Source: Pengzhenrongella sicca (GTDB lineage Bacteria > Actinomycetota > Actinomycetes > Actinomycetales > Cellulomonadaceae). Taken from it: a DNA stretch of 64,000 nt. A program made the translations under genes and the position numbers. Below, one piece after another: positions 27,253-35,581 of the stretch. Position 1 is the stretch's first letter, and every line of letters starts with the position of its first letter. The stretch lies in assembly GCF_017569225.1 (NCBI RefSeq), contig NZ_CP071868.1, positions 1,054,001 through 1,118,000 of the forward strand. The letters run 5' to 3'. Under the pieces are notes generated by a model that saw only the letters and a list, made by a program, of their open reading frames with translations, was not told where the DNA came from and ran no database searches.

Positions 27253-27468
27253 GGCATCGCCCGTTTAGGGGCCCTGTTCCTGTCCGCGTTCGCCGCCCTC
27301 CGCGACCCCATCTCCCGGAACTACTACGACCGCAAACGCGCCGAAGGCAAACGCCACAACCAAGCCCTCATCGCAGTCGCACGCCGCCGCTGCGACGTCC
27401 CGTTCGCCATGCTCCGAGACGGCGCCCTATACGACCCACCCACCCGAACCGCTTGCCGAACGACATAG
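27250..27468 (+). mobile_element. IS110 family transposase, C-terminal remnant
   Basis: About 70 residues match the C-terminal end of IS110 transposases: ALFLSAFAALRDPISRNYYD, then KRAEGKRHNQALIAVARRR and CDVPFAMLRDGALY. The catalytic DEDD N terminus and most of the protein are missing, so the element is dead. It shows past insertion in this module. Confidence 0.8.
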
Positions 27469-27609
27469 GGGCACCCCCGGCGTCAAGTTCACCAACACCG
27501 CACGAGTTGACAACGACCTGCTGGTCGGCGCGGATACGATGACGCTCGTACTGCAATTAGCTGTTGACCGTGTCAGTGTCCAGAAGTTTGAAATGAGGGA
27601 ATTGAGACA

Positions 27610-28134
27610 ATGCTTATTGGCGCCTACGGTCGGTTTTGGGAGCGTGACTATGTTGATTGGAGCGGAGGTAACGGCCGTGCTTGGAGACTGTTGGGGCGCG
27701 TCAACATTAACAAGGGGTCACTAGCGGTCACTGATTTTCGATTCGCGCGCGGTGTATATGTGCTATACGACAACACGGGCATCTACTACGTGGGCCTCGC
27801 AAGTGGCAAAGGCGGCATTGGAGGTCGATTGAAGGACCACCTCGACGACGATCACCGCGATTCCTGGAGTCGCTTTTCGTGGTTCTCGCTCGATGCTCCT
27901 ACTGATGAGCACGACGAAGACGGTGTCTCGAACGTGACTTCTTCGGCTGTCGTAAGCGAAGCCGATTCCACGATCGTCATTCGGGATGTTGAGGCACTAC
28001 TTCAGTTGACGCTCGATCCAACGGGAAACATCAGTGCGACGAAACTATCCGGCGGTGCGAAGGAATGGATTCAGGTCCCCACAGAGGATCCGGAGCTCTG
28101 GACGTTTGCGAGTCTGAAGCACAAACTTGAGTAG
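27610..28134 (+). CDS. GIY-YIG nuclease-like protein
   Basis: A 174-residue protein with a GIY-YIG domain in the first half: GVYVLYDNTGIYYVGLA forms the two motif strands, followed by GGRLKDHLDDDHRDSWSRF where the catalytic Arg sits. The second half (SEADSTIVIRDVEALLQLTL) is typical of GIY-YIG proteins found in defence islands and phages, with a late Glu that could be the metal ligand. Its base composition is clearly lower in G+C than the core genes, with codons such as TTT and AAT, pointing to recent transfer. A GAGGGA box precedes the ATG. Substrate unknown. Confidence 0.72.
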   Translation: MLIGAYGRFWERDYVDWSGGNGRAWRLLGRVNINKGSLAVTDFRFARGVYVLYDNTGIYYVGLASGKGGIGGRLKDHLDDDHRDSWSRFSWFSLDAPTDEHDEDGVSNVTSSAVVSEADSTIVIRDVEALLQLTLDPTGNISATKLSGGAKEWIQVPTEDPELWTFASLKHKLE

Positions 28135-28584
28135 CGGTTGCCGTCGCTGCGGGAGGCAGTCGACTGTTCGGCTCGCTTGAGCCGATTGAGGTCTCGCCAC
28201 CCTGCGATATTGCTACGACCTGGAGTTGACCGGCAAGACTCGTCCGCGAGTGTGATTCGTCTCGACCGCGAGCGGTGACGCCGACGGGTAAAGCCAGCGG
28301 CTCGAGGCCGCCTTCGCTGACCATCCCAATGCGCGCGCTCAGTGAAGTGGTGGTCCTGGCTCCCGCGCCAAAGAGTTACGCGTCTCGGCGCCGGTCTCGA
28401 TTCGACACCCGTCGCCCCGCAGGATCGGGTGGAGCCTGCGGTCACGGATGGTCAGGGCGGACGTGCTGATCAGTATCCGCAGCCCGCGCCGACAAAGCCG
28501 TCGTCGGGTGCGCTCACGACCGGCCACGCGAAGTCCCATTGAGGGGTTCCCTGAGGGGGTGGCGGGTGCCGCATAATCGCCGAC
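28135..28584. other. 450 bp without a supported gene
   Basis: Several short frames exist on both strands but none has a ribosome binding site or a recognisable family. At its right end CATAAT (about 28572) forms a -10 box eight bases before the next start codon. Confidence 0.5.
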
Positions 28585-29100
28585 ATGCCGAAGTTGATTG
28601 ACACGTGGGTCGCCGACGCGCTCGAGGATGAGCGTCTACTCGCGAGTTCGGTCGCCGTCGTCGAGTTCGCTCGCTCGTCGGGGGCGCTGCATGCCGACCA
28701 CCCACGTCGGCTCGTAGGCGAAGCTCTGTGGTTCTGGACTGAACGCGGGAAGCCAGCTCGGAAGTACCGGATCAGGTACCGGACTCGTGCTGCGCTCCGA
28801 CGCCAGGAGACGTTGGGGATGTCCGGAGCGGCGAAGTACCTCGCCCATGACCATGTTCATCAGCGCCAGACAGTGATCTCTTACCTGCTCCAACAAGACA
28901 CGGATGTTCGCGCTGCGCTCCTCGCGGCGCAGGCGTGCGTCGTCACGCGTGAGGAGCATGCACAACTCGCGCAGTACAAGCACCTCCACGGCTGGGCGAG
29001 GTACCTCGAGGCAGGGATCGTTCCGCTGGATCTCGCGACCCACATAGAGGTGGATCTGGTCGCTTTCGTCGCGGCAGACCGGACCGCCTGGGGTACTTGA
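28585..29100 (+). CDS. hypothetical protein, probably leaderless
   Basis: A 171-residue, mostly helical, basic protein of unknown family. Notable segments are GEALWFWTERGKPARKYRI, followed by YRTRAALRRQETLGM, and HEEH-like charged runs (VTREEHAQLAQYKHLHGW). No signal peptide or membrane segment is visible. A good -10 box (CATAAT) eight bases upstream suggests the transcript starts at the ATG. It stands alone between non-coding gaps. Codon use is moderately GC-rich. Possibly an island-specific defence or regulatory protein; no function can be assigned. Confidence 0.6.
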   Translation: MPKLIDTWVADALEDERLLASSVAVVEFARSSGALHADHPRRLVGEALWFWTERGKPARKYRIRYRTRAALRRQETLGMSGAAKYLAHDHVHQRQTVISYLLQQDTDVRAALLAAQACVVTREEHAQLAQYKHLHGWARYLEAGIVPLDLATHIEVDLVAFVAADRTAWGT

Positions 29101-29410
29101 ACTGCCGCGCCCCGGCACCCGTTATCCCTCGCCTCGTGCTTTAGCGGGCGAGGACCACCCGTTCGCCTGCGTTCGACTCGTTGACCGCGGGCCCCTTCAC
29201 CACGAACCGCGAACCGCGAACCACGAAAGCCGGCAAGTCGGCTCGCTCGAGCCGGCGGCGCGGTGCATTCTGTGAGGCACGCTGGATCGGCGCCGGATAT
29301 GCGGCGCTTCGGGTGCTCGCCGACTGTGTCGCGCCGCGAGACGCTCGGCGGCTGGAGTGAGTACCGTCGTCTCACTGCATGCTCCGCCATAGTGAACAGG
29401 AGGAGACGAG
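29101..29410. other. intergenic region with a degenerate attachment-like repeat
   Basis: GCACCCGTTATCCCTCGCC then GTGCTTTAGCGGGCGAGG (about 29,115-29,155) resembles the left part of the five attachment-like repeats, but the right part is not recognisable. A run of nearly identical GCGAACC units follows at 29,203-29,225. No gene is seen. AGGAGG at the right end is the ribosome binding site of the next gene. Confidence 0.4.
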
Positions 29411-30559
29411 GTGGTCTTCGAGTTCGAGGTCGATTCTTGGATTGGATTCCGCTCGGGGTGGGTGATACTCCCGGCAGGCTCCGCCTGGGATCTTCTGGGT
29501 ATCGACGACGAGACGGCAGAGATCGACATCCCCGAGATTGAAGGAGCAACAGTCGTCGATCGGAGTGCGGGTCGCGTCCGCGACGGCGCTCCTCTACCTA
29601 GGGAACTTGAATGGGTGACGGCCGAGGAGATCGAGCGGCGGTTCCCCTCTGTCGGTCGTATTGCGACCCGCGACGATCGCTGGTCGGAGCGGCTACCGAC
29701 GCCCACCGAAATTCAATCGCACGTCGGGCGGTGTGCCCTCGCAGCCGAGATCCGCCGGGATCTAGCGCTTTGGGAGAACGCCACCCCTCTCACGAATGAG
29801 TCGATGGAATTGGCCAAGCGGGTGGCCCGCAATCTCCCAGAGTGGCGGAGTTCGGAAGTGCACATTCCAGAGCTCGCAGTCAACGAACGCACCGAAGCCG
29901 TTGAGCGTGCTCGTCACTGGGAAGATGCAGGGGTCGGCTTCCGTTTCCGCACGAAGCGTCGTGAGATCCCACTTGACTACCCGGACGCCGTGGTCGCAGC
30001 GCGCCAGAGAGAGCAGGAGTTGGCTGCCGGCCTTGAGAGGGAACTCAACTGGCGTGATGGAGCGGGCCTGACAGGGGCCGTTGCTGGGATGGTGCGAGAC
30101 CTTCTTTTCAAGCAGGAAGACGAGCTTGTAGCGGTGTTCGAGGCGTTCACACGCGAAGTGGATGCTTATGACCGTGAGGAGAGAGCGAGCGCAGCAGAGT
30201 TGATGTCGGAACTGGAAGAGACGGGCGACCGCGCAGTTCAGGAGATTCTGGGCGGGAGACCACATCGGTCGGTGGAAATCAACAACTGGTACTCGGCCAC
30301 CGCGTATATGGACAGGGCTCGCAAGGACCATCAAATATGCCAGGATCTGATGAAGATGGCAAGGAGCCACCCCGGAACTCCGCAGACCGAGTTCGCGGCA
30401 CGCTTGAGTGTTAAGTCTGCCGAGTTGGGAGCGATCGCAGGGAAACTGCGTGCCGCGGGCCACCTGCATTGGATGAAGCGCCGCGGTCGCGTCCTTCTGT
30501 GGCCCGCAGACGCCGAGATGCCGGCAGGATCGACCGCCTGGGGAATGGAGATTGAATAG
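29411..30559 (+). CDS. hypothetical protein with winged-helix-like C terminus
   Basis: A 382-residue protein of unknown family. The N-terminal third is beta-rich (VVFEFEVDSWIGFRSGWVIL), the middle is helical with many Arg/Glu residues and possible coiled-coil character (AARQREQELAAGLERELNW), and the last 90 residues (MKMARSHPGTPQTEFAARL, then KSAELGAIAGKLRAAGHL) look like a winged helix. An AGGAGG box sits seven bases before the GTG start. It is transcribed toward the minus-strand ATPase cluster, with only about 65 bases between the two stops, so it may or may not belong to the same system. Confidence 0.6.
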   Translation: MVFEFEVDSWIGFRSGWVILPAGSAWDLLGIDDETAEIDIPEIEGATVVDRSAGRVRDGAPLPRELEWVTAEEIERRFPSVGRIATRDDRWSERLPTPTEIQSHVGRCALAAEIRRDLALWENATPLTNESMELAKRVARNLPEWRSSEVHIPELAVNERTEAVERARHWEDAGVGFRFRTKRREIPLDYPDAVVAARQREQELAAGLERELNWRDGAGLTGAVAGMVRDLLFKQEDELVAVFEAFTREVDAYDREERASAAELMSELEETGDRAVQEILGGRPHRSVEINNWYSATAYMDRARKDHQICQDLMKMARSHPGTPQTEFAARLSVKSAELGAIAGKLRAAGHLHWMKRRGRVLLWPADAEMPAGSTAWGMEIE

Positions 30560-30625
30560 CCGATCGTGCCCAAAACTCGCGTAGCGTCACTGCGCATGAG
30601 TACCCCGAGTTTGCAAGCAATTCCG

Positions 30626-30976
30626 TCATGGGTCGATCGCACCGATCCGTGCGACCAGCACCAGTAGGTGCCGGACTTCCGACAGGGTTGGGGCCATTTC
30701 GTATGCATGGTGGTGCGAAGCCTGAGAGAGGCCAATCCATGCGTACTTCGCCTCTCGGGCCACCTGAGGCGCGGACCGCTCCATCGCTGACTCCAGGCAC
30801 GCCAGCATCGACCTCATTGACGCGGTCCCGACCTGATGACCAGAGGCCTCCAATCGCTGCCGGACTGCGTCTTCGAGGGCAGCTCGCCCCAACCAACACG
30901 CACCACGGAGCGATTCCGACGGAGCATTTGTTGTGCCGCGGAGCAGATTGCCTGCCTGTGCCAAGAGTTTTGTCAC
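30626..30976 (-). CDS. small helical partner of the ATPase (116 aa)
   Basis: A 116-residue all-helical protein. Its GTG start overlaps the stop of the upstream ATPase gene by four bases, so the two are co-translated and probably act together. The second half contains KYAWIGLSQASHHHAYEMA, a Ser/His-rich motif that I have seen in small proteins beside SMC-like ATPases of Streptomyces; it recalls HEPN-type helical folds, but the classic RNase motif (R-x4-6-H) is not clear. It is the last gene of the minus-strand cluster. Confidence 0.6.
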   Translation of the reverse strand: MTKLLAQAGNLLRGTTNAPSESLRGACWLGRAALEDAVRQRLEASGHQVGTASMRSMLACLESAMERSAPQVAREAKYAWIGLSQASHHHAYEMAPTLSEVRHLLVLVARIGAIDP

Positions 30977-33405
30977 TTGATTCCAGCCTTGACGTCTGTC
31001 ATTAGTTCCTTGACGTCCTCGCAGGCGCCGATGGGATCGCTACGGAGCCCCTCGTGGAATCCGGAAGAACAAATCCCGAGACCACGTTTACGGAAAGGCC
31101 GCAACTCCAGCCACGGACCGAGCTCTTTCGACGCGTCCTCGAACACCGCCAAGCCGATCCGGGAGCCGGTCTTCTGCGCCGCAGCCCAGGCCGCCTCCGC
31201 GTCCTGCGGCGGGGTTCCCTTGGCCAGGCTTTCGGAGAAGTAGCGATCCCGGGCCTGAGTCTCCAGTGCCATCCGGAGCATCCCGGGCACCAACATCCGT
31301 TTGGTCTGCTCGGGCAGGCCACGGTCCTTAGCCATCGCGAAAGCGTCGTGGAGGTAGCGCTGCGCCGGGTCGTGCGCGTCTCGGACCGTCACGATCGAAC
31401 CTTCGCCGCGAGTCACTTCCAATATCGTTGCATCCACCGCTCCGCGACGGACCGCAGCGGCCAGCCGGTCGTCGTGGGAGAACACGATTATCTGCCGCTT
31501 CTCAGCCAGCCTGGTCAGTACGGTCAACAGACCGTCGATCTTCGAAGGGTCCATCGCCTGGATCGGGTCGTCGAGCACAACGAAGCGGAACGGGCTCTCC
31601 GGTCTGGTCGCTCGAGGAAGGAAGAGCGCGAGGGTGAGCGCGTGCATCTCGCCTTGGCTCAGTACCGCTACGCCGTTGCCGTCAGACCCGTCCACCGAGG
31701 AAGTTATGTCGACTCTTCGCCTCGTCGCTGACCCTTCGAGGGTCAGTCCGGAGATCTCGACATTGCTCTCCTGACGCAGGTCGGCCCAGATCGCCATTGC
31801 CTCGGCGGTGATGGGCTCCAACCTCTCATTCTTCAGTGCGAGGTCGTTCTTCTTAAGCCACTTGACGGCGGCCTTTGCCGCGTCGGCCTCAGGTGCGGCC
31901 GCAGCGCACGTTTCGAGCTGATTGGCGAGAGTCGCGACTCGGGTCGCGACCCGAGACCAGGCGTCGTCTCGCTTCGAGAGAATCGGACCGATCGCCTCTT
32001 GGAGTTCAGTAAGTGCGATTTCTGCGGCTGGGTGCGTCGCCCGCAAGTGCTCGGCGAGTTCCAAGGGCTCCGTCGGCACGCCTGCCCACGACTCCCAGCT
32101 TTCACGCGCCTCCTCCTGGGCAGTTCTGAGCGCCTCGGGAAGGGCCACGGTTAGAGCGTCTGGCAGCCGCTGCACAAGTGCGCGGGCAGCGGCGAGTGAA
32201 GTTGCCATCCGGTTACGCGCTGAACGCAGAGTCGCGATGTCGGCTTCCATGGCGTCGACCTCGACCCGCATTGCCTCTGCTCGGGAAGCATTCAAGTCCC
32301 CGACGCCGCAGACTGGGCAGGTCATGTCACCCTCGTGCTGATGGGTCTCGAGGGCCGAATTCAATAGGTCTATTCTTCGATCGGTCGCGACCACGGATGC
32401 ACTGCCAGCTTCCGCGAGTGCCGTGACGGTTTCTTGCAAGGCCCTACTGGCGGCGTGGACGGCTTGCTCGTCGGGCAATGCGAGTTGCAATATGGCACGC
32501 AAGCGGCCCGCCCACTCATCTTGTTCCGTGGTGGTCCCGGTGGCTAAGGCGCGGAGTGCCACAACGTCCGGCGCCCGTGGCTTGAGGAGAACAAGGGCTT
32601 GGGTTGAGCGACCGTCCTCAAGTGCCTCCAATGCCCTTGCCAGGGCCTTTCTCGTGGTCGCGACGACGGTGGCTGGCTCGGCGAGGAACTTGCTGCGGGC
32701 CTCCATGCGGGCGACGACCGCAGCGATCTCCTCAAGACCCAAGATGGTGGCCAAGGTGTCGTACAGCTTGCTGCGGCCGGCAGTCAGTAGCGACCCAAGC
32801 TCGTCATAGGTGAGCAATGGGCGGAATGTGTCGATCGCCGAGGTCCAGCCCAGGCCCGCAAGCCCGTCCTCGCGCTTCTTGCCATGTCGCTGTACCGCGA
32901 TACTCATTGAGTGAAGCTCGCCTCCGGTTGGCCAACCGACGGTGACGTAAGTCGCCCCGACGCTCTCCTCGGCGAGGGTGACCTTGATCTGCGGGGCAGC
33001 ACCGTCGTGGAGGTTGCGCCAAGCCTCCTTCCACTGGGTGCTGCTCTTCTCCAGCCACCGGTAGGTCGTCCCAGTAAGCGCCGTCTCCAGAGCCTCGGCC
33101 AAACTGGACTTCCCGGAGCCGTTGCGCCCGGCCACGATGGTGAGGCCTGGCATCGGTTTGAGATCGAGCGTCGCGGTCGGCCCGATGCCGCGGAATCCTG
33201 AGACTTGGATCTGACGAAGGAAGGCACCAGCGGGCTCGACGGAGAGCGGGGTCGTGGCCACGCTTCGGATCGGCGGGCTGAAACCGGCCATGTTGGCGAG
33301 CGCCTCGTCGCCCTCCAGCGCCGCGAGGATCAGTAGCGTCGCCTCATCGGACAGCTCGGAGTCTGCTTCAGCCTTGCTGCCGACCAAGTCGGTGAGGTCA
33401 CTCAT
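30973..33405 (-). CDS. Rad50/SbcC-like AAA family ATPase
   Basis: An 810-residue SMC-type ATPase. The N-terminal half domain has a RecF/Rad50-like strand (IQVSGFRGIGPTATLDL) and Walker A GRNGSGKSS at residues 93-101. A long helical middle contains C363 and C366 (MTCPVCGVGDLNA), placed like the zinc hook of Rad50, though the coiled coils are short. The C-terminal half has the ABC signature (LSQGEMHALTLALFLPRA), Walker B (FRFVVLDDPIQAMDPS) and the switch His (IIVFSHDDRL). After the ATPase a domain of about 110 residues follows (GLPEQTKRMLVPGMLRM onward). Such proteins are the motor part of several anti-phage systems. An AAAGGA box precedes the ATG. The effector is probably a neighbour. Confidence 0.78.
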   Translation of the reverse strand: MSDLTDLVGSKAEADSELSDEATLLILAALEGDEALANMAGFSPPIRSVATTPLSVEPAGAFLRQIQVSGFRGIGPTATLDLKPMPGLTIVAGRNGSGKSSLAEALETALTGTTYRWLEKSSTQWKEAWRNLHDGAAPQIKVTLAEESVGATYVTVGWPTGGELHSMSIAVQRHGKKREDGLAGLGWTSAIDTFRPLLTYDELGSLLTAGRSKLYDTLATILGLEEIAAVVARMEARSKFLAEPATVVATTRKALARALEALEDGRSTQALVLLKPRAPDVVALRALATGTTTEQDEWAGRLRAILQLALPDEQAVHAASRALQETVTALAEAGSASVVATDRRIDLLNSALETHQHEGDMTCPVCGVGDLNASRAEAMRVEVDAMEADIATLRSARNRMATSLAAARALVQRLPDALTVALPEALRTAQEEARESWESWAGVPTEPLELAEHLRATHPAAEIALTELQEAIGPILSKRDDAWSRVATRVATLANQLETCAAAAPEADAAKAAVKWLKKNDLALKNERLEPITAEAMAIWADLRQESNVEISGLTLEGSATRRRVDITSSVDGSDGNGVAVLSQGEMHALTLALFLPRATRPESPFRFVVLDDPIQAMDPSKIDGLLTVLTRLAEKRQIIVFSHDDRLAAAVRRGAVDATILEVTRGEGSIVTVRDAHDPAQRYLHDAFAMAKDRGLPEQTKRMLVPGMLRMALETQARDRYFSESLAKGTPPQDAEAAWAAAQKTGSRIGLAVFEDASKELGPWLELRPFRKRGLGICSSGFHEGLRSDPIGACEDVKELMTDVKAGIK

Positions 33406-33475
33406 GCGGGTCCTTTCATTCGTGTCACAGTGGTCCACTTTGACCAAATCGCACCGGGAGGTGCTCCGGTCCTTG

Positions 33476-33625
33476 CTACGAAGCGACGGACGCGACCTTG
33501 ACCTTGCAGTCCGCCTGGATGCACTTGGGACGATAACCCTTGCGCTTCCCAGTGCCGTGGCTGGCCCAGATCGCGTCGATGTCCCAAAGTCCCGGGTCGC
33601 GCGGTCCGGTGTCATCAGCTCTCAT
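33476..33625 (-). CDS. tiny basic protein (49 aa), possible metal-binding
   Basis: A 49-residue frame whose ATG overlaps the stop of the preceding small frame by four bases. It contains LWDIDAIWASHGTGKRKGY and a C-terminal segment with two Cys (KCIQADCKVKVA). It is short and no family is known; translational coupling to its neighbour is the main support. It ends about 70 bases before the ATPase start. Confidence 0.4.
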   Translation of the reverse strand: MRADDTGPRDPGLWDIDAIWASHGTGKRKGYRPKCIQADCKVKVASVAS

Positions 33626-33813
33626 TCAACGCTCGCGTACCTCATGTCCCGCGGTCTGCCGCAGGCGCTACACCGCCTCCAGTTCATGGCGGGCGGGCGG
33701 GGGTGGACGTGGTTGCGACGGTCGTGCTCGACGCAGCGACCGCAGCGAGAGGCGCCGGCACCGCCACGGGGGGTGACGTCATCGAACCGCGGTGCCGATG
33801 ACGGCGTTGTCAT
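33622..33813 (-). CDS. small cysteine-rich protein with two zinc-ribbon-like pairs (63 aa)
   Basis: A 63-residue basic frame with two CxxC pairs: RCGRC in the middle and CSACG near the end (WRRCSACGRPRDMRY). This spacing suggests a zinc ribbon, as in many phage and integrative-element proteins. Its start lies inside the end of the preceding small frame and its stop overlaps the next start, giving a chain of three coupled genes. No homologue can be named from the sequence alone. Confidence 0.42.
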   Translation of the reverse strand: MTTPSSAPRFDDVTPRGGAGASRCGRCVEHDRRNHVHPRPPAMNWRRCSACGRPRDMRYASVE

Positions 33814-33949
33814 GTGGACATCGAAAGCAGTCGACATCGAACGTCCCGGCGACGCCGTGTTCGACGCACCAACGTCCCCCCTCGGCGCCGGTCTTGTCGG
33901 CGGTGTTCGGTTGCGGGTCAGGAGCGGTCGCGCTTGGCGTAGACGACAC
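33779..33949 (-). CDS. small cysteine/histidine protein (56 aa)
   Basis: A 56-residue frame from a GTG start with an AAGGAAG box upstream. The first half is a Pro/Thr/Ala linker; the second half carries WCVEHGVAGTFDVDCFRCPH, a Cys/His set compatible with one zinc site. The last 35 bases overlap the next small frame. It lies about 80 bases downstream of the ribbon-helix-helix gene on the same strand, so all are probably transcribed together. Confidence 0.42.
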   Translation of the reverse strand: MSSTPSATAPDPQPNTADKTGAEGGRWCVEHGVAGTFDVDCFRCPHDNAVIGTAVR

Positions 33950-34029
33950 GGCGGGGGCTTCCTTCTATCGGTTAGTGGTGTTGATCTCCACCATCGAGCG
34001 CGCAAGAAGGCCCTACCTAGCGGTTGATG

Positions 34030-35571
34030 TCACACGATGTCGTCGGGGTTCGGTCTGCCGAACCAGTACGCCTCTCTGGAGGCGTGGCGCATCGCCTCCT
34101 CGAGCCGCCATGCTCGACGGCGTTCGAATGAACTGACAAGCCATGTGACCTGCTCATCCGTGGCGTCGGACGCGAGGACGGCGGCGATTGACTCGACCGG
34201 CCAGGTGCAGCCTGCCCGGAACGGCCCGCCCTGCACGCCTTGCTGGCCAGCGACGCGGGCGAACCGCTCCGGTTCGTCGACATGACGCGCGAGCTCTGCG
34301 TGCACCTTCTTGAGGTCACGCCAGTGCCCGCGCATGCCGCTCTCGACTACCCGCTGGCGGTTCTCGGTGGCTTTTGCCTCGAGGTGGTGCTGTTCAGTGG
34401 GTGTCAGCAGCCCCCATTCGACGGCGAGGCCAGCGGAAACCCACGGGTCGCTGATCTCCTCGGTCCGCAGGAGCACCAACTCAACCACGCTCGCCGGGAC
34501 CAGGCGCGGTGTTGCCGCGAGCACGAGGTCGAACCGCGCGATGGGATCGCCGTCGATGCTGTAGGGCCAGATCGCCGAGCGCGATCCTGCGGTGATGCGC
34601 AGGACGCGACCTTCATCGACGTCAGCGCGCTGCTTCGAGGTCATTCCCTGCCCGTAGACGAACGGGACGGCCGTCCACCCGTGCGGCCTGACCAACTTCC
34701 ACCCGGGTTGCGGCGTCTCTAGTGAGATCCGCGACGAGGAGTTCACTAGCCATTGCGCGATTTTGGTCTCCGTCAGCTTGCGTTCTGCGCGCCAAACAGC
34801 TGCGCCACCTTGCCCTTCATGGTCGAAGCGCGGGCGCGCGATGCAGTCCCGCAATAGTGGGGAGTCCGCCCACTCGGTGCGTGCGATTTCGTGCCGCTGG
34901 GTCTCGAAGTCCTCGTGCTGTTGCGTGATCATCAGAAGGTTCGCCGACTGCTGCGGGCCGACCAGCAGCTTGCGTGCCAGATGGAGCGCGACTTCGAAGC
35001 GCCACGCTGCGTGCCACGCGACGTCCCCGTCGTTCAAGACGGTGGCGAGGTCCGAAGCGGGTGTGATCAGAAGCACTCTTGCTTCGGCGTTGGTGAGCGT
35101 GGCTGCGACGGCCAGCCGCCACAACCCGATTGCTGCACTGTGCGTGATGAGTTGCGGAAGACCGTGTAGGCCGCAATCGGTGTACGGGTGGGCTGCCGCA
35201 ATTGCGACGGCCAGCGCGTCCGTCAGCGGCCGAGGTGAGTAGTGAGCTGGTCCCCTTCTAATCGGCTGCCCGGGGAGTCGCAGTGCGAACTCGGCTGCAC
35301 GTTCGGCGACACCCGGGTCGAGTCGGAACGCGATTCGTTCGCGGTTGTCGGTCTCGGTGCGCGAGATTGGTGTTGGCGGGAACCGCAACGCGGTGGATAT
35401 GTGCGTCAGACGGGTGTCTTCATCGAGGCTCGACTGGACTGCGATGTACTCGGCGAGCAGCGCTCGCACGGTTGCGTCCCGGCTCAGCGAACGTGCTGTG
35501 GATATGTCTCCCAACGCCGCTACAGCCGCTGGTGAGAGACGAATGCTCGTCTGCGTGCGCGCCGTCCGCAT
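34030..35571 (-). CDS. large hypothetical protein with N-terminal ribbon-helix-helix
   Basis: A 513-residue protein. Residues 1-45 (TQTSIRLSPAAVAALGDIS and the following helix) look like a ribbon-helix-helix DNA-binding domain. The rest is soluble and unrecognised; it includes PPTPISRTETDNRERIAFRL, a segment with AARVLLITPASDLATVLND-like strand-helix alternation, and a Trp/Arg-rich C terminus (FERRRAWRLEEAMRHASRE). It starts ten bases after the stop of the Abi_C-like gene. Fusion of an RHH module to a large body is unusual for a plain repressor, so it may both regulate and take part in the system. The first in-frame ATG, eleven codons upstream, is less likely. Confidence 0.6.
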   Translation of the reverse strand: MRTARTQTSIRLSPAAVAALGDISTARSLSRDATVRALLAEYIAVQSSLDEDTRLTHISTALRFPPTPISRTETDNRERIAFRLDPGVAERAAEFALRLPGQPIRRGPAHYSPRPLTDALAVAIAAAHPYTDCGLHGLPQLITHSAAIGLWRLAVAATLTNAEARVLLITPASDLATVLNDGDVAWHAAWRFEVALHLARKLLVGPQQSANLLMITQQHEDFETQRHEIARTEWADSPLLRDCIARPRFDHEGQGGAAVWRAERKLTETKIAQWLVNSSSRISLETPQPGWKLVRPHGWTAVPFVYGQGMTSKQRADVDEGRVLRITAGSRSAIWPYSIDGDPIARFDLVLAATPRLVPASVVELVLLRTEEISDPWVSAGLAVEWGLLTPTEQHHLEAKATENRQRVVESGMRGHWRDLKKVHAELARHVDEPERFARVAGQQGVQGGPFRAGCTWPVESIAAVLASDATDEQVTWLVSSFERRRAWRLEEAMRHASREAYWFGRPNPDDIV

Positions 35572-35581
35572 CGCTCGCGCC

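Noticed and set aside
28031-28324. Minus-strand frame beginning with a GGLEP-like sequence
   Set aside because: Such sequences are often spurious translations of RNA genes or non-coding DNA. I looked for a tRNA here and found no cloverleaf.
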